From Lachnospiraceae bacterium (GTDB lineage Bacteria; Bacillota; Clostridia; Lachnospirales; Lachnospiraceae): a stretch of 64,000 nucleotides of DNA. A program made the position numbers and the translations under genes. This document shows positions 32,823 through 42,228 of the stretch, piece after piece. Location of the stretch: assembly GCA_016288005.1 (NCBI GenBank), contig JAEEXY010000001.1, forward strand, positions 1 to 64,000. The letters are read 5' to 3'. Below the pieces are notes generated by a model. The model did not search any database and was not told the DNA's origin. It worked only from the letters and a program-made list of their open reading frames with translations. Every line of letters begins with the position of its first letter. The stretch's first letter is position 1.

Positions 32823-35180
32823 ATGAAGAAAAAAGATAAAAATGTCAGACTCCCGATGTCTCTCGCCAAAAAGATAGTTATCGTGCTCGTATGCGCGGCA
32901 GCTGTAGCCGGGATCGCTTATCTGTCCTATTACCTCATTCATTTCAAGGCATACAAGGGCTATAAACAGTATCTGACATCATACGAGTACGAGACAGGCA
33001 CGGAGCTGAACTTTATATCGGAGGCTGCGCCCGATGTACCGGGCTTTAAGCTGGTCACCGAAAACGAGTATCTGAAGCTCTACACCGATACCAATACCTG
33101 CAACGTTGCGGTATATGACAAGCGCGACGGCTCGATCAGCTACACGAACCCCGTTAACGCGGACGCGGATACAGTCGCAAAGGCTGCGAACAAGAACTAC
33201 CTGAAATCCCAGTTCATCCTGCAGTTCTACAATACGGCGGTGGCATCCGCGACGATGGATTCCTTCAGCAAGTCGGTGCAGGCAAAGAAGTACAGCTGGG
33301 AAGCGGTAAACGGCGGTTTCCGCTATATCTACCAGGTCGGCGAGCCTCAGAACATCGGCAAAGAGGATATGACATGGTTCGTTATCCCGCTCGAGTACAG
33401 GCTTGACGGAGATTCGCTCGTTGTCAATGTTCCGGTTAAGGGAATAGAAGAGCACGGACCCGGATTCATCTACAGGATCCAGCTGCTCCGCTACATGGCG
33501 GCATCGAGCTATGACGACGAAGGTTATATCGTTGTTCCGAACGGATCGGGCTCGATCATCAATTTCAACAACGGCAAGGTCGGAGCGGCCCAGTATTCGC
33601 AGTACATTTACGGCATCGATCCGATGACCGCGAATTACACGACGCTCGAGGAAGCCGATGACGCGAGACTCCCGATATTCGGACTCTGCTACAAGGACCG
33701 CACCGTTCTGGCAAATGTTGAAAAGGGCGAGACGATCGCCACGATCACAGCTGCCGTTTCGGGTACGTTCAACGATTACAACTACGCTTATCCGACATTC
33801 GTTGTCCGCAATACGGATAACCTGATGATGTTCGGAAATTCAAGCAATGATACTTACGTTATGGAGGAGAACCTTTATGACGTGGACCTTCAGGTAAGGT
33901 ATTCCTTCCTTAAGGACGATTACCCCGGATATTCGGGTATCGCGAACTACTACCGCGAAAAACTGATCGCGGAGGGCAAGCTCGTTCCCGATACGCAGAC
34001 CGGAGATATCCCTTTTTACTACGATATCATCTCGGGCGTAAAAGAAACCGGACATTTCCTGGGAGTCGGCTATCTGCACGTATTCTCGATGACCGATTTC
34101 GATGAGGCCGGTGAGATAGCGGATAAGCTCGCTGCGGCCGGGGTTAAGAATCAGGTCATGAACCTGCAGGGCTGGTTTAACGAGGGCTACTACCACGACG
34201 CGCCCCATGACATCAGGGTGGTCGGCAAACTCGGCGGGAAGTCGGGGCTTGAAGACCTCAACGACAAGCTCATGGGACTCGGCGGAAAGCTCTACGGAGA
34301 CGTGGCTTTCCAGAAGGTGACTTTTGCCGACAGCGGCTTCAATTACAACGCCGAATCGTCCTGTTACTACGGCGGCGGATATGTAGCCGCGTTCGGACAG
34401 AACGACCCCACGACTCTTCGAAACACTGCGGCGCTCGGATACATGGAGACCAGATACGATCTGCTCTCGCCCAAGTTCCTGCCCAGATATGTGGACAAGT
34501 TCACATCGAAGATCGGCAAATACGACATATACGGACTCTCTTTGAGAGACCTCGGCAATACGCTGCAGTCCGATAAAAAGAGAACAAGTATCGTAGACCG
34601 TGAGCAGGCGCTCAACATCGTCAATGCCCAGCTCGAAAAGCTCGACGGCACAGGCAAGAAGCTCCTGTTTGACAACGCCAACGCATACGCTTTCAGGTAT
34701 GCCAACGACATAATCAATGTTCCGGTCGACGGAAATGAGTTCTTCATCTGTGACGCTTCGGTACCGCTTTACCAGATGGTCATCCACGGATGCATCGATT
34801 ATTCGTCAAAGCTCCTCAACTACGAGAACAAATACGACCTGACGAAGAAGCTCCTTGAGCTGATCGAGACGGGTACGGCTCCTCACTACCAGTTCACCGA
34901 AGAGGAGTCGAGCCTCATGAAGAATACGGGACTCAACCGTTTCTACTCGACGACGTTCTCTGTACATGAGAAAGAAGCGGTCGATTCGTACAACTTCGTA
35001 AACGGAGCGCTTAAGAACGTGGAAGGCGCCGTTATGGTATCACATGTTATCGACGGCGACGTAAGGACCGTGACCTACAGCAACGGAGTGAAGATCTACG
35101 TGAACTACGGATCGAAGCCCGCGACTGTCGACGGTGTTGCGGTTGACGCACTTTCATATGCAATAGGAGGGATGAGATGA
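32823..35180 (+). CDS. DUF5696-type membrane-anchored extracellular protein
   Basis: The 785-residue protein has one N-terminal membrane helix (about 19-41) and a large outer region. I recognise the overall sequence as the DUF5696 type that accompanies YesL/MalFG clusters. The middle (about 385-640) has strand-helix alternation with conserved acidic and aromatic residues (GYLHVFSMTDFDEAGEIADK, MNLQGWFNEGYYHDAPHDIR), reminiscent of a TIM-barrel glycosidase. I cannot point to proven catalytic residues. It may trim or hold glycans at the surface before import. It overlaps the next permease gene by 4 nt. Confidence 0.72.
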   Translation: MKKKDKNVRLPMSLAKKIVIVLVCAAAVAGIAYLSYYLIHFKAYKGYKQYLTSYEYETGTELNFISEAAPDVPGFKLVTENEYLKLYTDTNTCNVAVYDKRDGSISYTNPVNADADTVAKAANKNYLKSQFILQFYNTAVASATMDSFSKSVQAKKYSWEAVNGGFRYIYQVGEPQNIGKEDMTWFVIPLEYRLDGDSLVVNVPVKGIEEHGPGFIYRIQLLRYMAASSYDDEGYIVVPNGSGSIINFNNGKVGAAQYSQYIYGIDPMTANYTTLEEADDARLPIFGLCYKDRTVLANVEKGETIATITAAVSGTFNDYNYAYPTFVVRNTDNLMMFGNSSNDTYVMEENLYDVDLQVRYSFLKDDYPGYSGIANYYREKLIAEGKLVPDTQTGDIPFYYDIISGVKETGHFLGVGYLHVFSMTDFDEAGEIADKLAAAGVKNQVMNLQGWFNEGYYHDAPHDIRVVGKLGGKSGLEDLNDKLMGLGGKLYGDVAFQKVTFADSGFNYNAESSCYYGGGYVAAFGQNDPTTLRNTAALGYMETRYDLLSPKFLPRYVDKFTSKIGKYDIYGLSLRDLGNTLQSDKKRTSIVDREQALNIVNAQLEKLDGTGKKLLFDNANAYAFRYANDIINVPVDGNEFFICDASVPLYQMVIHGCIDYSSKLLNYENKYDLTKKLLELIETGTAPHYQFTEEESSLMKNTGLNRFYSTTFSVHEKEAVDSYNFVNGALKNVEGAVMVSHVIDGDVRTVTYSNGVKIYVNYGSKPATVDGVAVDALSYAIGGMR

Positions 35181-36103
35181 AGAAAAAGAAACGCAGATTA
35201 TCCCTCCGGAACAGAAGAATGATAATGGGTTATCTCTTCATTCTTCCGTGGTTTGCAGGCTTCCTGATCTTCTATGTGAGATCGATCCTGCTGACCGGTC
35301 AGTTCAGTTTTTCCAAACTGACACCCATCCCGAACGTCGGCGGCTATACGCTCGAGAATGTCGGCCTGCAGAATTACATTTATGCGTTCCGCGAGCACGG
35401 TTCATTCAAGCAGATACTTACGACTTCGGTTGCGAACATGCTGATCGATGTGCCTCTGATCACATTCTTCAGTCTGTTCATGGCGATGCTCCTTAACAAG
35501 AAGTTCCCCGGAAGGGCATTCTTCAGAGCGATATTCTTCCTGCCCGTTATCCTGAATTCGGGCGCGATCGCAGCCATGATGGATTTGGCCGAGACCATGA
35601 TGAACGGCGGTATCTCGACGACATCGGCGGAAGTGAGCGCAAAGGCCGGGACGGAGCTGGCATTCAGCATTGACTATCTGGTCAATATGTTCATGAACTT
35701 CGGTATACCTGCCAAGGTGATCGACTATCTGGCCGGAGCGGTATCGCGGATAAACGATATCATACAGGCTTCCGGTATACAGATAATCATCTTCATCGCG
35801 GCGCTGCAGTCGATACCGGGCTCGATGTACGAGGTTGCCAAGATCGAGGGTGCCACGGCATATGAGACATTCTGGAAGGTAACCTTCCCGATGGTTATGC
35901 CGCACATCATCACGAACGTTGTTTATACGATCGTTGACAGCTTTACGAACAGTGAGGTTGTCGATCTGGCGTACAAGACTGCACTCACCGATTTCAACTA
36001 CGGACTCGGAGCCGTATTCAGCATCGTGAGTTCGGTTGTCACATGCGCGATACTGGTCATCATCGTAAGGCTGATCCAGAAGCGTACATTCTACTATAAC
36101 TGA
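35177..36103 (+). CDS. ABC sugar transporter permease, MalF-type (pair 2)
   Basis: The 308-residue permease has the coupling-loop motif YEVAKIEGATAYETFWKVTFPM and six helices, with a long loop (about residues 145-190) before helix 4. It is a second MalF-type subunit in the same locus and differs clearly from the one at 28,814. The start overlaps the end of the DUF5696-type gene. It pairs with the following MalG-type gene. Confidence 0.92.
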   Translation: MKKKKRRLSLRNRRMIMGYLFILPWFAGFLIFYVRSILLTGQFSFSKLTPIPNVGGYTLENVGLQNYIYAFREHGSFKQILTTSVANMLIDVPLITFFSLFMAMLLNKKFPGRAFFRAIFFLPVILNSGAIAAMMDLAETMMNGGISTTSAEVSAKAGTELAFSIDYLVNMFMNFGIPAKVIDYLAGAVSRINDIIQASGIQIIIFIAALQSIPGSMYEVAKIEGATAYETFWKVTFPMVMPHIITNVVYTIVDSFTNSEVVDLAYKTALTDFNYGLGAVFSIVSSVVTCAILVIIVRLIQKRTFYYN

Positions 36104-36120
36104 TGAAAGGGGGCATTTAA

Positions 36121-37113
36121 GTGCAGGCAAAGGTTAAGCAAAACAAAAGTCTGTCGGCACGTATCAAGGATACGATGAATGACCCTCTGAAAATGAGGAT
36201 CGCCGGCAACGAGCTGGTGGACATGCTGCTGATCATATTCAAGTATGTCATCCTCATCGGTGTAAGCTACGTAATACTTGCTCCGGTCATCGGTATGGTG
36301 GTCAACTCGATCAAGTCCGACGCCGACGCGTTCAACCCGATGGTATTCGTGCTCCCGCACAATCCCACGACCGAGAAATACGCGCTCGCGATACTGAGAC
36401 TCGATTACTGGAAGACGGCAGTCAAGAGCCTTGTTTATACCGTGACCATCACCATTCTGCAGCTGCTCGTCTGCTCGATGGTAGGCTACGGATTCGCGAG
36501 ATTCGAGTTCCCTCTTAAGAAGCTCCTGTTCGGATGTGTAGTGGTAATGATCATTATCCCTTCGCATACGATCATGCTTCCGATCTACTTTACATTCAAC
36601 AAATTCGACCCGTTCGGCCTGGCGACCAAGCTTACCGGAACACCCGGTATCATGGGCACGGTCATCCCGATGTATCTGATGACCTTACTGGGCTGCGGAC
36701 TGCGCTCGGGTCTGTTTATCTACATCTTCAACCAGTTCTTCCGAGGTCTCCCCAAGGAGATAGAAGAGGCTGCGTTCGTGGATGGTGCCGGAATGTTCTA
36801 TACATACAGCAGGATCATGCTGGTAAACGCCATCCCGGCCGTCATTACTGTCACCGTTTTCTCCATCGTATGGCAGTTCAATGACGTATTCTACGCGAAG
36901 TTATTTCTGATACCGGACAGTACGGCTATCAGTAAGAGAATAGCGAGCTTGCAGGGCATCATAGCGAATGAGGACCAGATCATGTCACTGACGATCCAGG
37001 AACTCTACCGTGATGCCGGTGCGGTGCTTGTTATACTCCCTGTAGTCATCATCTATCTGTGCCTTCAGAAATACTTTATAGAGGGTGTTGAGCGAAGCGG
37101 TATCGTAGGCTGA
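36121..37113 (+). CDS. ABC sugar transporter permease, MalG-type (pair 2)
   Basis: The 330-residue permease starts with GTG 36121 after GAAAGGGGG. It carries the coupling motif IEEAAFVDGAGMFYTYSRIM and six helices. The N-terminal cytosolic part is longer than in the pair-1 MalG-type protein. With the preceding MalF-type subunit it forms the second channel of the locus, most likely served by the solute-binding lipoprotein at 39,535. Confidence 0.92.
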   Translation: MQAKVKQNKSLSARIKDTMNDPLKMRIAGNELVDMLLIIFKYVILIGVSYVILAPVIGMVVNSIKSDADAFNPMVFVLPHNPTTEKYALAILRLDYWKTAVKSLVYTVTITILQLLVCSMVGYGFARFEFPLKKLLFGCVVVMIIIPSHTIMLPIYFTFNKFDPFGLATKLTGTPGIMGTVIPMYLMTLLGCGLRSGLFIYIFNQFFRGLPKEIEEAAFVDGAGMFYTYSRIMLVNAIPAVITVTVFSIVWQFNDVFYAKLFLIPDSTAISKRIASLQGIIANEDQIMSLTIQELYRDAGAVLVILPVVIIYLCLQKYFIEGVERSGIVG

Positions 37114-37169
37114 TAACGCACGCTTCACTTTCAAAATATCTTTTCAAAAAACAAGGAGGATGAAAAAAA

Positions 37170-39500
37170 TTGGGTAAGCACAAATTTTTAGCTCTGGTCA
37201 TGGCTGCAGTTCTTGTACTCAGTCTGGCCGCATGCAAGTCCGGTAACAATACCGGTACTACCGAGCCTACAGCTACGGAAGCGCCTGCAACTACACAGGC
37301 ACCTACAGCTGAGCCCACATCCGAAGCAAAGCCTACGCCCACACCTGCAGTTAAGGTTGATCCCAGTGTAGACTTTGAGGATGGAAACATGGATTTCGTT
37401 GCAGTATTTGAGAGCTTCGCTACTGCAGACGCATCCACGATCGAGATTGGTGATTTTAACGGCAGCAAGGCCCTTAAGGTCACTAAGGGGGATGAAAAGA
37501 AGACTCCTGTCATTGCAATTGACATTTACAGCCTGCTCGGAGATAAGGCTGCCGATGTGGCCAGTCTTTCGATGGAGCTCGGCACCTCTTTTGCGGACGG
37601 ATCGTTCAATGCAACTTCCGGACAGATCGTTTTCTGGACCGAGCCTAACCTTGCAAAGATGCCCGGTTCTGCATGGTCCGTATTCATGGCCAACAAGAAC
37701 CCTTACACCGTAAAGACAAGCATCCCCGAGGGTGTTACACTTGGTGCGGATGTTCCGCTCGGTCTCATCTACTTTAAGGAAGACCTCGGAGCCGGAACCG
37801 AACATGGTCCCGCTACTCTTTATGTAGACAATATCGCATTCCTCGACAAGGACGGCAACACGATCAAACCCGCTACCACTGAGGTCGCTTTCAACGCTCC
37901 TTCAGGCTTCAGCAACGAGAAGGAAGATCGTACCAACCTTGTTGCTCTCGGCGATGTGGTTGAGCTTGCAGGCTTTAATCCCAAGTCAGGTGCATGGGCA
38001 CAGGACGGTGCTGAGATGACTCAGGAGTTCATCGACGCTCTGGTACCCGGTTCAACTATCGAATTCTCATATTCGAGCGGCGACGGCAAGATTTGGCTTG
38101 TATTCCCGGGTGCTACAGTCGGCTGGTCCAGAGTCGGCGACGGCAAGTGGGCAGGCAATGAGCATACCGAAGTTTACCGCAACAGCGGAAATACCGTAGC
38201 TCAGGTTGATTATGACCAGCTCGTGGCTCTTATGGGAGAGGATAAGAGCACATGGGGCACCACAATTCAGTGTGAAGGCTCCTCAGACTGGGAAGTATTC
38301 TCTATCAAGGTTGGTACAGCCACCGAAGAGAAGGAATATGTTAAGACTCTTGATTTTGACGGTTTCGCTACCACAGGCGGCGGATGGGGCCAGAATGGCT
38401 TCGATATCCCTCAGGAGATTTGGGACGCACTTGTTCCCGGTTCTGTGATCGAGCTTAACTACGCTTCCGAAGACGGAACCCTCTGGGTAGTATTCCCCGA
38501 TGCAGCAGCAGGCTGGAGCCGTGTAGGCGACGGTGATTTCTGCGGCAACGGACATGATCCCGCTTTACTTGTAGACGAGTCAAAGTGCTATGTAACATAT
38601 GAGCAGATCGCAGCTCTCTGCGGCGATGACAAGACCACCTGGGGCGCAAGACTTCAGGCTGAAGCAAGAACCAACTGGGAAGTATTCTCTGTAAGTGTTG
38701 GTACATTTAAGTCCAACTCCGCTATCGAATACACAAAGATCCTTGATTTTGACGGTTTCGCTACCACAGGCGGCGGATGGGGCCAGAACGGCTTTGATAT
38801 CCCTCAGGAGATCTTTGACGCACTTGTTCCCGGAACCGCCATTGAGCTTAACTACGCATCTGAGGACGGAACCCTTTGGGCAGTATTCCCCGATGCAGCA
38901 GCAGGCTGGAGCCGAGTATCGGATGGAGATTACTGCGGCAACGGACATTCTGCGGCTATCCTTGTAGATGGCTCCAAGTGCTATGTTCCTTATGAACAGA
39001 TCGTAGAGATCTGCGGCGAGGATAAGACTCTCTGGGGCGCAAGACTTCAGGCAGAAGCAAGAACCAACTGGGAAGTATTCTCCGTAAGCGTGGGTACGCT
39101 TTCCGAGTCTGTAAGTGCTCCCAGATTACATGACTTTACTGAGTTCGAAGGCTTTGCTACCACAGGCGGAGGATGGGGCCAGAACGGCTTCGATATTCCT
39201 CAGGCTATCTGGGATGCACTTGTTCCCGGCAGTGTTATCGAACTTGACTATACTTCCGAAGACGGAACTCTTTGGGTAGTATTCCCCGATGCAGCAGCAG
39301 GCTGGAGCCGTGTGGCTGACGGTGATTACTGCGGCAACGGACATTCTGCGGCTATTCTTGTAGACGGTTCGAAGTGCTACGTTCCTTATGAGCAGATCGT
39401 AGAGATCTGCGGTGAGGATAAGTCCACATGGGGCGCAAGACTTCAGGCAGAAGCAAGAACCAACTGGGAAGTATTTGCAGTTAGAGTTGGTCAGAAATGA
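37170..39500 (+). CDS. Lipoprotein with four tandem beta-sandwich-like repeats
   Basis: The 776-residue protein has a lipoprotein signal (LSLAAC, Cys 22), a Thr/Pro/Glu-rich spacer (about 25-65), and an N-terminal carbohydrate-binding-like domain (about 68-250). Four repeats of about 131 residues follow (from about 258, 394, 525 and 654), each with GGGWGQNGFDIP, FPDAAAGWSRV and WGARLQAEARTNWEVF in repeats 2-4. The repeats look like small glycan-binding modules. The start is TTG 37170, 10 nt after AAGGAGG; an ATG at 37160 reads only five codons before TAA because of an A7 tract. It probably concentrates glycans at the cell surface for the transporter. Confidence 0.8.
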   Translation: MGKHKFLALVMAAVLVLSLAACKSGNNTGTTEPTATEAPATTQAPTAEPTSEAKPTPTPAVKVDPSVDFEDGNMDFVAVFESFATADASTIEIGDFNGSKALKVTKGDEKKTPVIAIDIYSLLGDKAADVASLSMELGTSFADGSFNATSGQIVFWTEPNLAKMPGSAWSVFMANKNPYTVKTSIPEGVTLGADVPLGLIYFKEDLGAGTEHGPATLYVDNIAFLDKDGNTIKPATTEVAFNAPSGFSNEKEDRTNLVALGDVVELAGFNPKSGAWAQDGAEMTQEFIDALVPGSTIEFSYSSGDGKIWLVFPGATVGWSRVGDGKWAGNEHTEVYRNSGNTVAQVDYDQLVALMGEDKSTWGTTIQCEGSSDWEVFSIKVGTATEEKEYVKTLDFDGFATTGGGWGQNGFDIPQEIWDALVPGSVIELNYASEDGTLWVVFPDAAAGWSRVGDGDFCGNGHDPALLVDESKCYVTYEQIAALCGDDKTTWGARLQAEARTNWEVFSVSVGTFKSNSAIEYTKILDFDGFATTGGGWGQNGFDIPQEIFDALVPGTAIELNYASEDGTLWAVFPDAAAGWSRVSDGDYCGNGHSAAILVDGSKCYVPYEQIVEICGEDKTLWGARLQAEARTNWEVFSVSVGTLSESVSAPRLHDFTEFEGFATTGGGWGQNGFDIPQAIWDALVPGSVIELDYTSEDGTLWVVFPDAAAGWSRVADGDYCGNGHSAAILVDGSKCYVPYEQIVEICGEDKSTWGARLQAEARTNWEVFAVRVGQK
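38349..39497 (+). repeat. Three near-identical tandem 393-396-bp coding repeats
   Basis: Equivalent points lie at 38361, 38754 and 39150, giving unit lengths of 393 and 396 bp in frame. Long stretches are identical at the DNA level, including silent positions, indicating recent duplication or gene conversion. A fourth, diverged unit precedes them from about 37,941. Confidence 0.88.
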
Positions 39501-39534
39501 TCATCGACAGATGAATCTAATGGAGGATTATTAA

Positions 39535-41043
39535 ATGCTTAAGTTTAAAAAGACAATTGCTATTCTTCTTGCATTGGTCATGGTTTTGAGCCTGGCTGCA
39601 TGCAAGAGCGGAGACGGTAAGGAAACCCCCACCAATGCACCTACCGGTGAGGCGAGCAATCCGGTAACACCCGGCAATACCGATAACACCGCAAAGAAGA
39701 GAACCAAAGATATATATATCGGAACATGGTGGGTTCAGCACTATGACAGCGCCGATGACGAGCTCGAAGACAGCCCTGACTGGGTAGTTAACCAGGATAA
39801 GGAAGGCGATGACGAGATCACCAAGGCTGCAAATAAGGTTAACCGTGATCAGATGGAGGCCAGATTTGCAAATGTAAAGACCATCGAGAACAGATACGGT
39901 CTCAAGTTCTACTGGACGAACCTCACATATGCAGGCGTTAAGGAGTCCATCAACACCTCCATCCTTGCAGGTTCACCCGACTGCGATATCTATCTTACCG
40001 ATGCAGGTATGGCAATCCCCGCTCAGATGAACGGACTCTGCACAGACCTCAAGACCATCCTTCCCGCAGATCACGATCTGTTCACCGATCAGACCGTTAT
40101 GACATACCTTGATCTCGGCGACGGCAGAGCATGCATCCTCAGACGTCAGGGAGGCATGAACAATACTCATCCTCTTTCATTCAACATGCAGCTCCTTGAG
40201 GAGTACAACCTTGAGGATCCCCGTGATCTCTGGAATCGCGGAGAGTGGACATGGGATAAGTTCAACGAGTACATGCAGGTTCTTACACAGGATACCGACG
40301 GAGACGGACAGATCGATCAGTACGGTTTCTGCGGCTGGGATTCAGACCTTTTCGAAGAGCTGATGCTTTCAAACGGCGCAAATATCGCAGCTACCCCTAC
40401 CGAAGGCCTTTCTTCTCCCGCTATGGGCGAGGTCCTTCAGCAGGTTTACGATATGTACAATGTTTACAATGTATGCGTTCCTGTAAGCTATGAGGAAGAT
40501 GCAAACGATGTAAGAACAAGATACAGAAACGGCAACATCGGTTTCTGGATGGGCGATGTATGGATCAGCCAGACAAACGGATCCGACTATGACTGGGACG
40601 GAACTCTCGGCTACACACTTCCTTTCGATATCGCATACTGCCATTGGCCTGTAGGCCCTTCGGGCAACAAGGATACCGATCCCCAGCTTAACGATGTCGG
40701 CGGCGAGCTTTATATCATCCCCGCAGGTGTTGAAGATCCGTTAACCGTTTACAACGTTCTCTACGATATGTGGAACTGGTATGAGCTGGATACCGTTAAA
40801 CGTGACGATCCCGCTACATTCAACTGGTGGATCAATGCTACCGGTAAGACTGACGAGATGCGTCAGGCGAACTGGAAGATCCAGCAGGAGATCATGGCTA
40901 AGACAACAGTTGACCTTTGGAACTCCATCGGCGTTAACTACGATCTCTGGTCGCTTATGAACGGTACCGTTACACCCGCTCAGTTCCAGGAGATGCACAA
41001 GCAGGAAGTTCAGGATGCTCTTGACGCTACATTCGGAAAATAA
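39535..41043 (+). CDS. Sugar ABC transporter substrate-binding lipoprotein
   Basis: The 502-residue lipoprotein has a signal ending LSLAAC (Cys 23) and a mature part typical of family 1 solute-binding proteins (ENRYGLKFYWTNLTYAGVKE, NRGEWTWDKFNEYMQVLTQD, DGDGQIDQYGFCGWDSD). It should bind an oligosaccharide outside the membrane and hand it to a MalFG-type channel, most simply pair 2 upstream. Its leader resembles that of the repeat lipoprotein just upstream. GGAGG precedes the ATG. Confidence 0.92.
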   Translation: MLKFKKTIAILLALVMVLSLAACKSGDGKETPTNAPTGEASNPVTPGNTDNTAKKRTKDIYIGTWWVQHYDSADDELEDSPDWVVNQDKEGDDEITKAANKVNRDQMEARFANVKTIENRYGLKFYWTNLTYAGVKESINTSILAGSPDCDIYLTDAGMAIPAQMNGLCTDLKTILPADHDLFTDQTVMTYLDLGDGRACILRRQGGMNNTHPLSFNMQLLEEYNLEDPRDLWNRGEWTWDKFNEYMQVLTQDTDGDGQIDQYGFCGWDSDLFEELMLSNGANIAATPTEGLSSPAMGEVLQQVYDMYNVYNVCVPVSYEEDANDVRTRYRNGNIGFWMGDVWISQTNGSDYDWDGTLGYTLPFDIAYCHWPVGPSGNKDTDPQLNDVGGELYIIPAGVEDPLTVYNVLYDMWNWYELDTVKRDDPATFNWWINATGKTDEMRQANWKIQQEIMAKTTVDLWNSIGVNYDLWSLMNGTVTPAQFQEMHKQEVQDALDATFGK

Positions 41044-41065
41044 ATCAGTGTAAAGGAAACCAAAT

Positions 41066-42088
41066 ATGAGTGATATTAAAATGATCGCGCCCCACGTCGC
41101 AAATGTGCCGTGGCAGGAAAGACCCGCCGAGATCGTTAATGCACCCGTATGGAGATATTCGGAAAACCCCATCATCGGCCGCAACCCGGTCGAGGGGGTT
41201 GCCCGAATCTTTAACAGTGCGGTTGTACCCTACGAGGGCAAGTTCATCGGCGTGTTCCGCGGAGAGCAGGCAAACGGCATTTCAATGATCTATCTCGGCA
41301 GAAGCGAAGACGGTATCCATTGGAATTTCGAGAAGGACAAGATCCAGTTCGTTGACGAAGACGGTCAGCCCTTCATGCCCAATTACGCTTACGATCCCCG
41401 TCTGGTAAAGGTGGAGGATACTTACTATATCATCTGGTGTACCGATTTTTACGGCGCAGCGATCGGAATGGCAAAGACAAAGGATTTCAAGACCTTTACC
41501 AGGATCGAGAATCCCTTCCTTCCGTTCAACCGCAACGCGGTCCTGTTCCCGAGAAAGGTGGGCGGCAACTTCATGATGCTGTCACGTCCTTCGGATTCCG
41601 GACATACGCCTTTCGGTGATATCTTTATCAGCGAGTCCCCGGATATGCTCTACTGGGGCAAGCACAGACACGTTATGGGACGCTCACCCGAATGGTGGGA
41701 GAGCCTGAAGATCGGCGGAGGCGCAGCCCCCATCGAGACATCCGAAGGCTGGCTCTTATTCTATCACGGTGTTGCGGGTACCTGCAGCGGCTACGTTTAC
41801 TCCATCGGCGGAGCTATCCTTGACAAGGACAACCCTTCCAAGGTGCTTTACCGCTGCGAAAACTGGCTGCTCACACCTCAGGAGTGGTACGAGGAGAGAG
41901 GCTTCGTTCCCAACGTATGCTTCCCCTGCGCTACTATCCACGATCCCGAGTCCGGCAAGATCGCCATCTATTACGGCGCAGCTGACAGCTATGTCGGCCT
42001 GGCGTTCTGCTATTTTGATGAGATCGTTGATTACATCAAGAAGCACAGCGTGACCAGATGGGATGATACCGATCTCGGCAGGAGATAG
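41066..42088 (+). CDS. GH130-family beta-mannoside phosphorylase or hydrolase
   Basis: The 340-residue cytosolic protein has the five-bladed propeller signatures of GH130: NPIIGRNPVEGVARIFNSAV, YAYDPRLVKVEDTYYIIW, FNRNAVLFPRKVGGNFMMLS and the late LLFYHG. GH130 enzymes split beta-1,4- or beta-1,2-mannosidic bonds, often using phosphate to give mannose 1-phosphate. No signal peptide is present, so it would act on the imported sugar. It is the only glycosidase in the locus, which makes a mannan-derived or N-glycan-like oligosaccharide the best guess for cargo. The subfamily and phosphorolysis versus hydrolysis are not decided here. Confidence 0.9.
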   Translation: MSDIKMIAPHVANVPWQERPAEIVNAPVWRYSENPIIGRNPVEGVARIFNSAVVPYEGKFIGVFRGEQANGISMIYLGRSEDGIHWNFEKDKIQFVDEDGQPFMPNYAYDPRLVKVEDTYYIIWCTDFYGAAIGMAKTKDFKTFTRIENPFLPFNRNAVLFPRKVGGNFMMLSRPSDSGHTPFGDIFISESPDMLYWGKHRHVMGRSPEWWESLKIGGGAAPIETSEGWLLFYHGVAGTCSGYVYSIGGAILDKDNPSKVLYRCENWLLTPQEWYEERGFVPNVCFPCATIHDPESGKIAIYYGAADSYVGLAFCYFDEIVDYIKKHSVTRWDDTDLGRR

Positions 42089-42130
42089 GTTACAAATCCT
42101 TGATTTTTTAACTTAAGAGAGATAAAATTA

Positions 42131-42177
42131 AGACAGACGCGATTTTGACAACGTTTCAAAGTCGCGTCTGTCTTTGC
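42131..42177 (+). terminator. Terminator at the end of the glycan uptake locus
   Basis: An 18-bp stem (42131-42148 with 42156-42173, one G-U pair) with a 7-nt loop is followed by a short T-rich tail 42 bp after the GH130 stop codon. Confidence 0.7.
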
Positions 42178-42228
42178 TCTGAGACTTTTATGGGAGTAAT
42201 GCAAAAAGAAAGGAAGCGTTTCTAAGTA

